A DNA stretch of 29,719 nt from a virus. The stretch's first letter is position 1. Every line of letters begins with the position of its first letter. The DNA lies in the IMG/VR virus record IMGVR_UViG_3300017739_000067, positions 1-29,719 of that record; one strand, 5' to 3'. Shown one piece after another: positions 13,584-19,715 of the stretch. A program made the translations under genes and the position numbers. The notes under the pieces were generated by a model that was not told the origin of the DNA, searched no databases, and worked only from the letters and a program-made list of their open reading frames with translations.

Positions 13584-14174
13584 ATGATTACAACAAAAAA
13601 TATAATAGCTGTATATAAAATGGCTACACCTGACGAAATAAAACAGGGCATAGAGTGGTATTTAAATGCTACAAGTGATTGTAAAAACATTGCTGATAAG
13701 CTTAGACTACCCTTGCATATTGTGATAGGGGTAGTTAGTGCGTTATCCCCTAACAATAAATGGGAACGTAACGTAAAAAATGCAGAAGATTTATGTACTG
13801 CCTTCATTAATGGGCAAGATATGGATAGCATTAAGGTTAGTACATATCATAAAATGAAGCAAAAGGCATGGAGTATATTACGATTAATGCCAACATATGA
13901 TGATGCAGTTACCATACTAAATGGCAAGAAGATTGTATCATTCTTTAAGAATATAAATGGCGATGAATCAGAAATTACTATTGATGGACACGCAAGGAAT
14001 ATATATTATAACGATAGGCAAGGATTGACTACACCTAACACTAACATTAAAAAGAGTGAGTATGGCGATATACAAGTGGCATATCTTAGGGCATCTAAAA
14101 AGTTAGGCATCAAGGCATATGAATTACAGGCTATAACATGGGTAGTATGGAGGAGAATACATGGCATCACATAA
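13584..14174 (+). CDS. Conserved phage protein, DUF7178-like
   Basis: A 196-residue protein with a recognisable pattern: NIIAVYKMATPDEIKQGIEW, then VVSALSPNNKWERNVKNAED, then ILNGKKIVSFFKNI and ITIDGHARNIYY, ending AITWVVWRRIH. This combination is common in phage proteins that I believe are called DUF7178. The LSPxNKWERN and TIDxHAxNI segments look like a conserved active-site or binding pocket in an all-helical fold. A helix-hairpin-helix glycosylase-like fold has occurred to me but cannot be shown here. AGGAGA precedes the start; the gene overlaps the next by 14 nt. Confidence 0.78.
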   Translation: MITTKNIIAVYKMATPDEIKQGIEWYLNATSDCKNIADKLRLPLHIVIGVVSALSPNNKWERNVKNAEDLCTAFINGQDMDSIKVSTYHKMKQKAWSILRLMPTYDDAVTILNGKKIVSFFKNINGDESEITIDGHARNIYYNDRQGLTTPNTNIKKSEYGDIQVAYLRASKKLGIKAYELQAITWVVWRRIHGIT

Positions 14175-14463
14175 AATGGAAGTATTAAATGATATATCTA
14201 TACATAGACTAGTACCCCTTTACTTAATGAGTTCATACCTATACTATGAACAAGATAAGAATGTACTAGATGATGTGGAGTTTGATTATCTATGTAAAAG
14301 ACTACTAGATAATTGGGATGATGTTAAGCATATACATAAACACCTGATAGATAAAAATAACTTGAAGGCAGGTAGTGGATATGGTATAACATATACAAAT
14401 ATGATTATGACTAGTGCTATGAGTTGGTATGAACACGATCAAAAGGAGACTAAACATGACTAA
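14161..14463 (+). CDS. Small conserved protein with ligase Ia-like helix pattern
   Basis: A 100-residue protein with GGAGGAG before the ATG. The segment PLYLMSSYLYYEQDKNVLDD followed by VEFDYLCKRLLDNWDDV resembles the YY..D.P.ISDAEYD.L...L helix pair at the start of NAD-dependent DNA ligases (domain Ia), and LKAGSGYGITY follows. No ligase catalytic domain is attached, so it is probably a free-standing relative common in phages, function unknown. It overlaps both neighbours. Confidence 0.72.
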   Translation: MASHKMEVLNDISIHRLVPLYLMSSYLYYEQDKNVLDDVEFDYLCKRLLDNWDDVKHIHKHLIDKNNLKAGSGYGITYTNMIMTSAMSWYEHDQKETKHD

Positions 14464-14701
14464 TATTAAATGGAAAACAATTAAAGGAGACGATACTATG
14501 AAAATAAAAGATATACAAGAAAATAAAAAATTAGATGAAATTATTGATACACAAGTAAAATATTTATATCAAGATATATTAACAGATATTTCTAGACATG
14601 GCAGAAGGCATCATAAATATACTGTTGGAAAACAAATTGATATGACAAAATTAATTGTAAATCATATTATACTACAGGCAAAAATGATGGAGGTAATATA
14701 A
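14456..14701 (+). CDS. Small hypothetical protein
   Basis: An 81-residue protein from the ATG at 14456, which has AAGGAG 7 nt upstream. An in-frame ATG at 14498 also has an AAGGAG site and would give a 67-residue form. The N-terminal 15 residues (MTNIKWKTIKGDDTM) are followed by a Lys/Asp-rich helical body with LDEIIDTQVKYLYQDILTDI and a basic patch RHGRRHHKYTVGK. No family is recognised. The paired start sites could give two products. Confidence 0.6.
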   Translation: MTNIKWKTIKGDDTMKIKDIQENKKLDEIIDTQVKYLYQDILTDISRHGRRHHKYTVGKQIDMTKLIVNHIILQAKMMEVI

Positions 14702-14919
14702 TGATACAAGTAACTAGACAATCTATATTGAGCAAAAAATATAACACAATGGAGTTACCTATCACGCAAGAAAATTTAGATAGGTATGACACAGTAGGTG
14801 GGTTGCATGTACAAAATGCATTCCCACACCTAGACGCAGATCAAAGAGAATTTTTAATCAATGGGGTTACACCTGACGAATGGAAACACTACATAGGAGA
14901 AGAAGAAGATGACATATAA
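14701..14919 (+). CDS. Small conserved phage protein
   Basis: A 72-residue protein beginning on the TAATG of the gene before it. MIQVTRQSILSKKYNTMELP is followed by a region HVQNAFPHLDADQREFLING and VTPDEWKHYIG with an acidic tail. The pattern VTRxSxLTGKxxTMELxxT..., then FPHLxxDxREFLxxGxTPxEW, recurs in phage hypothetical proteins from memory. Function is unknown. Confidence 0.72.
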   Translation: MIQVTRQSILSKKYNTMELPITQENLDRYDTVGGLHVQNAFPHLDADQREFLINGVTPDEWKHYIGEEEDDI

Positions 14920-15082
14920 AAATCATATCTTTACTATACATAACATTAAAAGTGGCAATACTTTTCAAGTAGAAGGCAAGGGTACTTTTATTGAATGGCT
15001 AAATAAGTATGCCACAAATACAGATTTTAAATACTTTACAACCTACAATAACTTTAAACAATGGGAGAAAAACAATGGCTAA
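14909..15082 (+). CDS. Small hypothetical protein (57 residues)
   Basis: A short frame starting at the ATG at 14909 with GGAGAAGAAG upstream, overlapping the previous stop by 11 nt and the next start by 8 nt. The product is polar and aromatic (HIFTIHNIKSGNTFQVEGKG, then FIEWLNKYA and FKYFTTYNNFKQWEK) and looks globular with strand-turn-helix order. It covers a stretch not otherwise coding (14920-15074). No family is recognised. Confidence 0.6.
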   Translation: MTYKNHIFTIHNIKSGNTFQVEGKGTFIEWLNKYATNTDFKYFTTYNNFKQWEKNNG

Positions 15083-15365
15083 AAATCAATTTGGAAAATC
15101 AAAAGATATAAACAATGCATATGCAACATATAGGGTTGACAATCCTAGTAATGGTATGTATTTTGAATGGAAGATACTTAAGACTTATCAAGTAAAAGAT
15201 AACGAAGATAAGAATCAATATGCAAGATGGTTTACTGCGTGTAAGTCACCTATGACATACGATAGTTGGGAATATGGAGATGCTTACATAAGTGAGATTA
15301 TGTCTGTAAACCCTAAGTTAATAAATGCAACACAACAATGGAGAGACACATATGACAATAACTAA
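15075..15365 (+). CDS. Conserved small hypothetical protein
   Basis: A 96-residue protein starting at the ATG at 15075 behind GGGAGAAAAACA. It contains NQFGKSKDINNAYATYRVDN, then YFEWKILKTYQVKDNEDKNQ and ARWFTACKSPMTYDSWEYGD. The aromatic pattern YFEWKILKTYQ...ARWF.A..SP.T.....E.GD looks like a conserved phage family I have seen as hypothetical. Function is unknown. Overlaps the next gene by 14 nt. Confidence 0.72.
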   Translation: MAKNQFGKSKDINNAYATYRVDNPSNGMYFEWKILKTYQVKDNEDKNQYARWFTACKSPMTYDSWEYGDAYISEIMSVNPKLINATQQWRDTYDNN

Positions 15366-15555
15366 TAAACTAATATTAATGGTATGCCTAATGATGGGAA
15401 CTGCTATGTTTATCAATGGGTTAAATCAATTAATGTATGAAGTAGGTGCAATATATATAATGACGTATACATTATCAATCGTGATGCTATGCATAGGTAT
15501 CAAGATACTAACAAAAGTAGAGGATACCACCAATGGAAGAAGAAGAACTGTATAA
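15352..15555 (+). CDS. Small membrane protein, two TM segments
   Basis: A 67-residue protein from the ATG at 15352 (GGAGA upstream). Hydrophobic segments at about 7-25 and 32-53 are separated by a short loop with a Glu, and the C-terminus is basic (NGRRRTV). This topology would suit an early inner-membrane protein. Holin-like function is possible but less likely because a holin is encoded in the late arm. Confidence 0.65.
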   Translation: MTITNKLILMVCLMMGTAMFINGLNQLMYEVGAIYIMTYTLSIVMLCIGIKILTKVEDTTNGRRRTV

Positions 15556-15640
15556 TTTATTCGAGGAAACTCTAAGAGATGACGAAGAAGATTATTTACC
15601 TAGCGAAGAAATACCAACTTTATATGGAGATTATTTATGA
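15533..15640 (+). CDS. Very acidic 35-residue microprotein
   Basis: A short frame from the ATG at 15533 to TGA at 15640, whose last four bases are ATGA shared with the next start. Fourteen of 35 residues are Asp or Glu (MEEEELYNLFEETLRDDEED and on), with a single Arg and no Lys. The overlaps on both sides support translation. A DNA-mimic or charge-masking role is conceivable from composition only. No strong ribosome site is visible, so coupling to the upstream gene is likely. Confidence 0.55.
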   Translation: MEEEELYNLFEETLRDDEEDYLPSEEIPTLYGDYL

Positions 15641-16074
15641 ACAAGGTTAGAGTGTATTGGAACTTACATAAAAAAACTTGGAGTATTCAAGACTGCAAGA
15701 GTGGTCTAGTTATTGATCACAAAGATAAAGTAGTCTTGGAAAGTGCTAAGTTTGTAGTGCGAAAAGGTGGGCAAGATAGGGTACGAAAAGAAGGCAAGAA
15801 AAATGTTCATGCCTTTGCAGTAGGCTATCTTGCTGATGATCAAGAATCAGAAATACAATTTCCAAAGTATTGGAGAATAAAATATAATCCCTATACTGAT
15901 AATTATTTCAAAGGACAAGGTTGTAGTGATAATCAGTATAAACCTAAAGAATGGGATTATGTTGACAGGGATTTCACAGGAACTATTTACATGGAATCAA
16001 CTGAAAACTATAACCCTAAAGTTTACATAGGATTATACAAGAAAAAGGAGATGACAAATGTTACCCAACAATAA
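15637..16074 (+). CDS. Conserved phage protein of unknown function
   Basis: A 145-residue protein with the pattern VRVYWNLHKKTWSIQDCKSG, VVLESAKFVVRKGGQDRVRK and EGKKNVHAFAVGYL, which I recall from many phage hypothetical proteins. The first half is beta-rich and basic; the C-terminal half is Tyr-rich and ends in a short Lys/Thr/Gln tail. The YWNLHKK and KNVHAF segments are likely the conserved binding surface. Function is unknown. The stop overlaps the start of the TM microprotein by 17 nt. Confidence 0.75.
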   Translation: MNKVRVYWNLHKKTWSIQDCKSGLVIDHKDKVVLESAKFVVRKGGQDRVRKEGKKNVHAFAVGYLADDQESEIQFPKYWRIKYNPYTDNYFKGQGCSDNQYKPKEWDYVDRDFTGTIYMESTENYNPKVYIGLYKKKEMTNVTQQ

Positions 16075-16144
16075 CGACACAATAATAATTTTAATCGTGA
16101 CAGGAATACTTGTAATATTCTTTTCGCCTTACATAGGAGTTTAA
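16058..16144 (+). CDS. Single-span membrane microprotein (28 residues)
   Basis: An ATG at 16058 with AAAAAGGAG 8 nt upstream opens a 28-residue frame. It encodes a short polar start (MLPNNND), a single hydrophobic span of about 17 residues (TIIILIVTGILVIFFSP) and a short end. The frame covers the otherwise empty gap before the methyltransferase, and its last codons include that gene's ribosome site. A good ribosome site and a complete TM span support it, but frames this short can be accidental. Confidence 0.5.
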   Translation: MLPNNNDTIIILIVTGILVIFFSPYIGV

Positions 16145-16145
16145 T

Positions 16146-17348
16146 ATGAATGTACTAAGTTTATTTGATGGTTGTAGTGGTGGTCAAGTTGCCTTGAACA
16201 AACTAGGCTATACCTTTGATGGTATATATAACAACTACTACGCAAGTGAAGTTGACCCTTCAGCTATCAAGGTTACACAGGCTAACTTTCCTAATACCTT
16301 TCAGCTAGGAGATGTCAGAGACCTAGACCCCTTTGAGTTATCATGTTGGGATATAGATTTGATGATGGGTGGTTCGCCTTGCACAGGATTTAGTTTTGCA
16401 GGGAAACAGTTAAACTTTGATGACCCCCAAAGTAAATTATTCTTTCACTTCATAGAGATATTATCTGTAGTAAAACCTAAGTATGTACTGCTAGAGAATG
16501 TACGCATGAAGAAAGAGTATCAAGATACTATATCATATCACATGGGTTTTGAACCACAGGCTAAAAACTCTAAGTGGTTGAGTGGTCAGAATAGATACAG
16601 ATTGTATTGGTTTGGTAAACTACAAGATGATGGCACATATAAGCAGATACCTATTGCTGACATGGTTGATAAAAAGATTACCATGCAAGACGTACTAGAA
16701 GATGGCTATGCTACAGATGAGATGACTAGTCAAGATGGCAAGTCTCATTGTCTTACTGCTAGGTACAATGGTGCAGTATGGTGGAATAGTATTGAACGTA
16801 AGCAACGTACTATGGTACTCAAAGATAACCCTACCATGTCTAAAGATGGATTGATTAGGGTTGGTACTGCTGACTTAAAAGGTCACGATAGTATCAAGCG
16901 AGTATACGCACAAGAAGGCAAAGCACCTACCCTTACCACCATGCAAGGTGGACATAGAGAACCAAAGGTAGCAGTAGGTAGGATTGTCAATCGTAGACTA
17001 GATGAGCATGGTACTAGGAAAGATGACCAACTTGATTTGCCCTACACAAGACAGATAGAGATACGTAATGATGAGAAGTCTAACTGTCTTACTACTGTGC
17101 AGAAAGATAATGTAGTAGTATCAAAAGATATGTGGCGAAAGCTGACACCCCTTGAGTGTGAGAGATTGCAGACATTACCTGACAACTATACTAATCATGT
17201 ATCCAATAGTCAGAGATACAAGATGATTGGTAATGGGTGGACAGTAGATGTGATTGCACATATACTCAAGGGTATAGACCAAGAAGATATACTATATAGA
17301 TTAGATGACCCCATGTGGGATAACCGTTGGAAAAAGGAGTCAGTATGA
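16146..17348 (+). CDS. DNA (cytosine-5) methyltransferase, orphan
   Basis: A 400-residue C5-cytosine methyltransferase, transferring methyl from SAM to cytosine in DNA. Motif I (SAM binding) is LFDGCSGG at 6-13, motif IV GGSPCTGFS has the catalytic Cys79, motif VI is ENV at 117-119, motif VIII QNRYRLYWFG at 148-157, and motif IX/X reads RKLTPLECERLQTLPDNYT and MIGNGWTVDVIAHI. About 170 residues between VIII and IX form the target recognition domain. Motif X has GNGW rather than the usual GNAV/GNS. No restriction endonuclease is encoded nearby, so it is an orphan enzyme, probably protecting phage DNA from host restriction or marking it. The stop overlaps the next start (ATGA). Confidence 0.95.
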   Translation: MNVLSLFDGCSGGQVALNKLGYTFDGIYNNYYASEVDPSAIKVTQANFPNTFQLGDVRDLDPFELSCWDIDLMMGGSPCTGFSFAGKQLNFDDPQSKLFFHFIEILSVVKPKYVLLENVRMKKEYQDTISYHMGFEPQAKNSKWLSGQNRYRLYWFGKLQDDGTYKQIPIADMVDKKITMQDVLEDGYATDEMTSQDGKSHCLTARYNGAVWWNSIERKQRTMVLKDNPTMSKDGLIRVGTADLKGHDSIKRVYAQEGKAPTLTTMQGGHREPKVAVGRIVNRRLDEHGTRKDDQLDLPYTRQIEIRNDEKSNCLTTVQKDNVVVSKDMWRKLTPLECERLQTLPDNYTNHVSNSQRYKMIGNGWTVDVIAHILKGIDQEDILYRLDDPMWDNRWKKESV

Positions 17349-17587
17349 CAAACGAAACACGATATAAAAAAGCATTGGTTAATATATTATATTACCAAGC
17401 AATAAATATGAGCAAGGAAGAACTTCAACCTGTGTTGTTCTTTGAAGAAGTAGCAACAGACTTTTGGACACTTGAACAATGTCGTATGCAGTATGTCAGA
17501 GACCAACTAGAATTTATTCATGGTGGTAATCTTGATGACGAGATAGAAGAAACTTGGAACACAGTATTTAAAAAGGAGATGGTATAA
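17345..17587 (+). CDS. Small hypothetical acidic helical protein
   Basis: An 80-residue protein starting at the ATG at 17345, with AAAAAGGAG upstream and an ATGA overlap with the methyltransferase stop. It is helical with KKALVNILYYQAINMSKEEL, FFEEVATDFWTLEQCRMQYV and an acidic end with LDDEIEETWNTVF. Translational coupling to the methyltransferase hints at co-expression. No motif allows a function to be assigned. Confidence 0.65.
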   Translation: MTNETRYKKALVNILYYQAINMSKEELQPVLFFEEVATDFWTLEQCRMQYVRDQLEFIHGGNLDDEIEETWNTVFKKEMV

Positions 17588-17784
17588 TGGATATGAATGA
17601 ATACTATAAACAACTAGAAGGTTTTTCTATAAACAAATATTTAGGAGAAGGAGAAGATGGCTTCCCTAAATTCTTATTGAAAGCACCTAACTATGCACCT
17701 GTTACGATTGAAGTATCAGCAGATGAAGAAGGTAACTATGGTGGGTTTTTATTTATAAGTCCTGATGAAAAGGAATCAACATGA
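17587..17784 (+). CDS. Small hypothetical protein (65 residues)
   Basis: Begins at the ATG at 17587 behind AAAAGGAGATGGTATA; a second in-frame ATG lies two codons on. The product is acidic with a beta-type centre (FPKFLLKAPNYAPVTIEVSA) and a Gly-rich turn followed by GGFLFISPDE. No known family is recognised. Overlaps the next gene by 4 nt (ATGA). Confidence 0.62.
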   Translation: MDMNEYYKQLEGFSINKYLGEGEDGFPKFLLKAPNYAPVTIEVSADEEGNYGGFLFISPDEKEST

Positions 17785-17948
17785 TGAAACCAAGTGGATT
17801 AGATGTATGGTTAGACACAGGTGTACATATAGAAGGGTATGAAGTGTTTGATGATGAAGCTAAAAAAGAAGCTAAGAAAAAAATAATTGAGATGATCAAT
17901 AAAGATGAATGTGATTTCATGTGGGAGCAATACTATGACTGTATATAA
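17781..17948 (+). CDS. Small hypothetical protein (55 residues)
   Basis: A frame from the ATG pair at 17781/17784 to TAA at 17948, filling the gap left by its neighbours (17785-17934). AAGGAATCAAC precedes the start. The product has an aromatic N-terminus (MMKPSGLDVWLDTGVHIEGY), a Lys/Glu/Ala helix, and a C-terminal segment with Cys44 and Cys54 (DECDFMWEQYYDCI). It overlaps the previous stop by 4 nt and the next start by 14 nt. No family is recognised. Confidence 0.58.
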   Translation: MMKPSGLDVWLDTGVHIEGYEVFDDEAKKEAKKKIIEMINKDECDFMWEQYYDCI

Positions 17949-18147
17949 GAAAAAAGATACAAGGCGAGATGCTTGGAACTTTGATTACTTAGGATTGAAA
18001 GCATATGGTACGACTACACCTAGGAAATATCACGATTGGGTGTACATGGCAGATGACCAAATGAATAAAGTGTTGAAGACAGTTATTGTATTGGTGTATG
18101 CCTATGGTTTCTTTGTAGCGATAACAGATATATGGGAGAATTTATAA
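17935..18147 (+). CDS. Small membrane protein, one TM segment
   Basis: A 70-residue protein from the ATG at 17935 with GGGAG upstream. A basic N-terminal half with KKKDTRRDAWNFDYLGLKAY and KYHDWVYMADDQ leads into a membrane span at about 46-65 (VLKTVIVLVYAYGFFVAITD) close to the C-terminus. This looks like a tail-anchored inner-membrane protein with its basic part in the cytoplasm. Function unknown. Confidence 0.65.
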   Translation: MTVYKKKDTRRDAWNFDYLGLKAYGTTTPRKYHDWVYMADDQMNKVLKTVIVLVYAYGFFVAITDIWENL

Positions 18148-18365
18148 TGACAATGAACTTAATAGAATTTGATAGACTTATCAAAGAGTATAAAATTTTA
18201 GATGCACTCAAAGATGGCATAGCAGATGGGTTACTTCATGGAGAACGAGATGAAAAACAATCACATCATTACTATAAGATAGGTTATGATTATGGTTGTG
18301 TTATGTTTGATATGTTAGGCACAGATGTATGCAGAACTAAAATAAATGATAAGGAGATAACATGA
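18147..18365 (+). CDS. Small helical protein A of a paralog pair
   Basis: A 72-residue protein starting on the TAATG of the preceding gene; GGGAGAA lies upstream. Its core KDGIADGLLHGERDEKQSHH continues into YYKIGYDYGCVMFD. The same frame G-I/V-x-x-G-L-x-x-x-ERD-x-K-x-SH-x-YY-x-x-GY-x-x-G occurs in the gene at 18711-18953, so the two are likely ancient duplicates. The SHxYYxxGYxxG motif may be a ligand or protein contact. Function is unknown. Confidence 0.7.
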   Translation: MTMNLIEFDRLIKEYKILDALKDGIADGLLHGERDEKQSHHYYKIGYDYGCVMFDMLGTDVCRTKINDKEIT

Positions 18366-18718
18366 CTAAGATAGTATACGACACATGGCAATCTATTATG
18401 AACCATGACCGTAACCCATTGCGTCACATACCTGATTTAAATACTAGACATATGGTCATGCAAGTGTTAGCATGGATGTGGTGCATAATATTCTCTATGT
18501 ACTTTAGTAGTATGTGGATGTTTGGTATAACTGCTACTGCTCACGTATTCCTAATAGGTGCTATAGCTATAACTGTAGCTACGTTTGAGACTGCGAAGAG
18601 AAAGCCTACCTTCTTTCTAAAGAAAGGCTATCACACACCAAGCAGAAGTAGGTATATGTATTACAAGGGCAAGAGAATTAAGTATGATGATAACGATAGA
18701 GGAGGAGAACATGAGTAG
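18362..18718 (+). CDS. Conserved two-TM membrane protein
   Basis: A 118-residue protein with AAGGAGATAAC before the start and an ATGA overlap. The N-terminus IVYDTWQSIMNHDRNPLRHI is followed by two hydrophobic spans (about 32-51 and 54-75) and a basic, Tyr-rich tail with KKGYHTPSRSRYMYYKGKRI. I recall this arrangement (HDRNP.RHIPD.TRHMVMQ.LAWMWC) from phage hypothetical proteins. It lies between the two paralogous genes. Inner-membrane location is clear; the role is unknown. Confidence 0.72.
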   Translation: MTKIVYDTWQSIMNHDRNPLRHIPDLNTRHMVMQVLAWMWCIIFSMYFSSMWMFGITATAHVFLIGAIAITVATFETAKRKPTFFLKKGYHTPSRSRYMYYKGKRIKYDDNDRGGEHE

Positions 18719-18953
18719 ATATATGAAGTGGGATTGTGTGGCATTAGATAATGCTATCAATGAGATGGGTGTTATGACAGCATTCAAACGTGGTGTATTA
18801 CATGGATTATTCTTTCAAGAAAGAGACAATAAAGAATCACATGAGTATTACAGAAAAGGATACAACTTTGGTATGGATATATATCATGGTAGTGTTGTAT
18901 ATAAAGGAGAACTTAAACCAAAAAACAGGAGAATCAATAATGAAAATACATAG
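18711..18953 (+). CDS. Small helical protein B of a paralog pair
   Basis: An 80-residue protein from the ATG at 18711 preceded by GGAGGAG. The core KRGVLHGLFFQERDNKESHE then YYRKGYNFGMDIYH aligns without gaps to the core of the 72-residue protein encoded at 18147, sharing G, GL, ERD, SH, YY, GY and G. The C-terminus is a basic Lys/Asn/Arg tail absent from the paralog. Divergence at the ends suggests that the two copies have separated in role. Function unknown. Confidence 0.7.
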   Translation: MSRYMKWDCVALDNAINEMGVMTAFKRGVLHGLFFQERDNKESHEYYRKGYNFGMDIYHGSVVYKGELKPKNRRINNENT

Positions 18954-19569
18954 AGTAGTAACAATGTTAGGTGCAACAACAAGCACAGGTAAATTAGCAA
19001 GTGATATGTATGACTTAAATGATAAGACATACTATTCAGAAGCAGAAGGCAGAGATGTACCCATATCACACATGGACTTTCAACACATGGTCAGAGCATT
19101 TGTCAAACTATGTGAGCAAGAAGAAATGCTAGATAGGTCTAAGCATATGGGTAGAATAAAAGACCAAGCTAAGTTCTACGACAATGTCGTTGAGAGCAAC
19201 GATAGGATATACAAGAAAAGGTTACAAGAACAAGAGGATAGAATACTAGAGTTGTCTGCACAGGTAGAGAATCTAAAACAAAGATGCAACTCTAAAGATA
19301 ACATCATAGAAAGTTTACATACCAAAGTAAATAATGTTGTATCCTTACAGGGGTGTGGTTATGTATTCAGCGAGATACCTAATGATACTGATGGTCAAGA
19401 GTTTGTAGACAAAATGAAAAAGCATTTCAATAACATATCCTATAAGATGCGAGTACGTGGACAACATATAAAGCCTGAACTCAAAGGTACAGGTGCTACG
19501 TATTGGGGTCAGACTAGGGATGAGTCTACTCACTTAAGAGTATACATTGATGCAAAGAGAGGACAATAA
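18940..19569 (+). CDS. Coiled-coil protein of unknown function
   Basis: A 209-residue protein; the ATG at 18940 has CAGGAGAATCAATA before it. The N-terminal part MKIHRVVTMLGATTSTGKLA and the following PISHMDFQHMVRAFVKLCEQ are followed by a long coiled coil at about 75-130 (Lys/Glu/Gln-rich with regular leucines). The last 75 residues include GQEFVDKMKKHFNNISYKMR and RGQHIKPELKGTG, a mixed globular region. No enzyme motif is seen. It could be a dimeric adaptor or DNA-binding protein; this is a guess from the architecture. Confidence 0.72.
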   Translation: MKIHRVVTMLGATTSTGKLASDMYDLNDKTYYSEAEGRDVPISHMDFQHMVRAFVKLCEQEEMLDRSKHMGRIKDQAKFYDNVVESNDRIYKKRLQEQEDRILELSAQVENLKQRCNSKDNIIESLHTKVNNVVSLQGCGYVFSEIPNDTDGQEFVDKMKKHFNNISYKMRVRGQHIKPELKGTGATYWGQTRDESTHLRVYIDAKRGQ

Positions 19570-19570
19570 T

Positions 19571-19702
19571 ATGTGGCATAGAATAATAGATTTTTTTAAT
19601 ATAGATTATCATAAAAAATATGGCGAAGGTACAAAGTTTGACCTTGACTATGGTAAGATATTAATTATAATACTATGTGTTTACATAGCACTAAACGTTT
19701 AA
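19571..19702 (+). CDS. C-terminally anchored membrane microprotein (43 residues)
   Basis: A frame from the ATG at 19571 to TAA at 19702, with GAGAGGA upstream, filling the gap between neighbours. The N-terminal 28 residues are polar (MWHRIIDFFNIDYHKKYGEG and on) and the last 14 are a short membrane-type span (ILIIILCVYIALNV). It carries the predicted promoter for the next gene inside its coding region. Small size limits confidence. Confidence 0.55.
   Translation: MWHRIIDFFNIDYHKKYGEGTKFDLDYGKILIIILCVYIALNV
19644..19671 (+). promoter_or_regulatory. Sigma70 promoter for the ADP-ribosylglycohydrolase
   Basis: TTGACT (19644-19649), 16-nt spacer, TATAAT (19666-19671), 11 of 12 consensus positions, with start expected near 19678. 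The leader of about 38 nt includes AAAGGAGAG before the ATG at 19716. It may be fortuitous because it lies inside a small coding frame, but the match is strong. Confidence 0.6.
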
Positions 19703-19715
19703 CAAAGGAGAGTGT

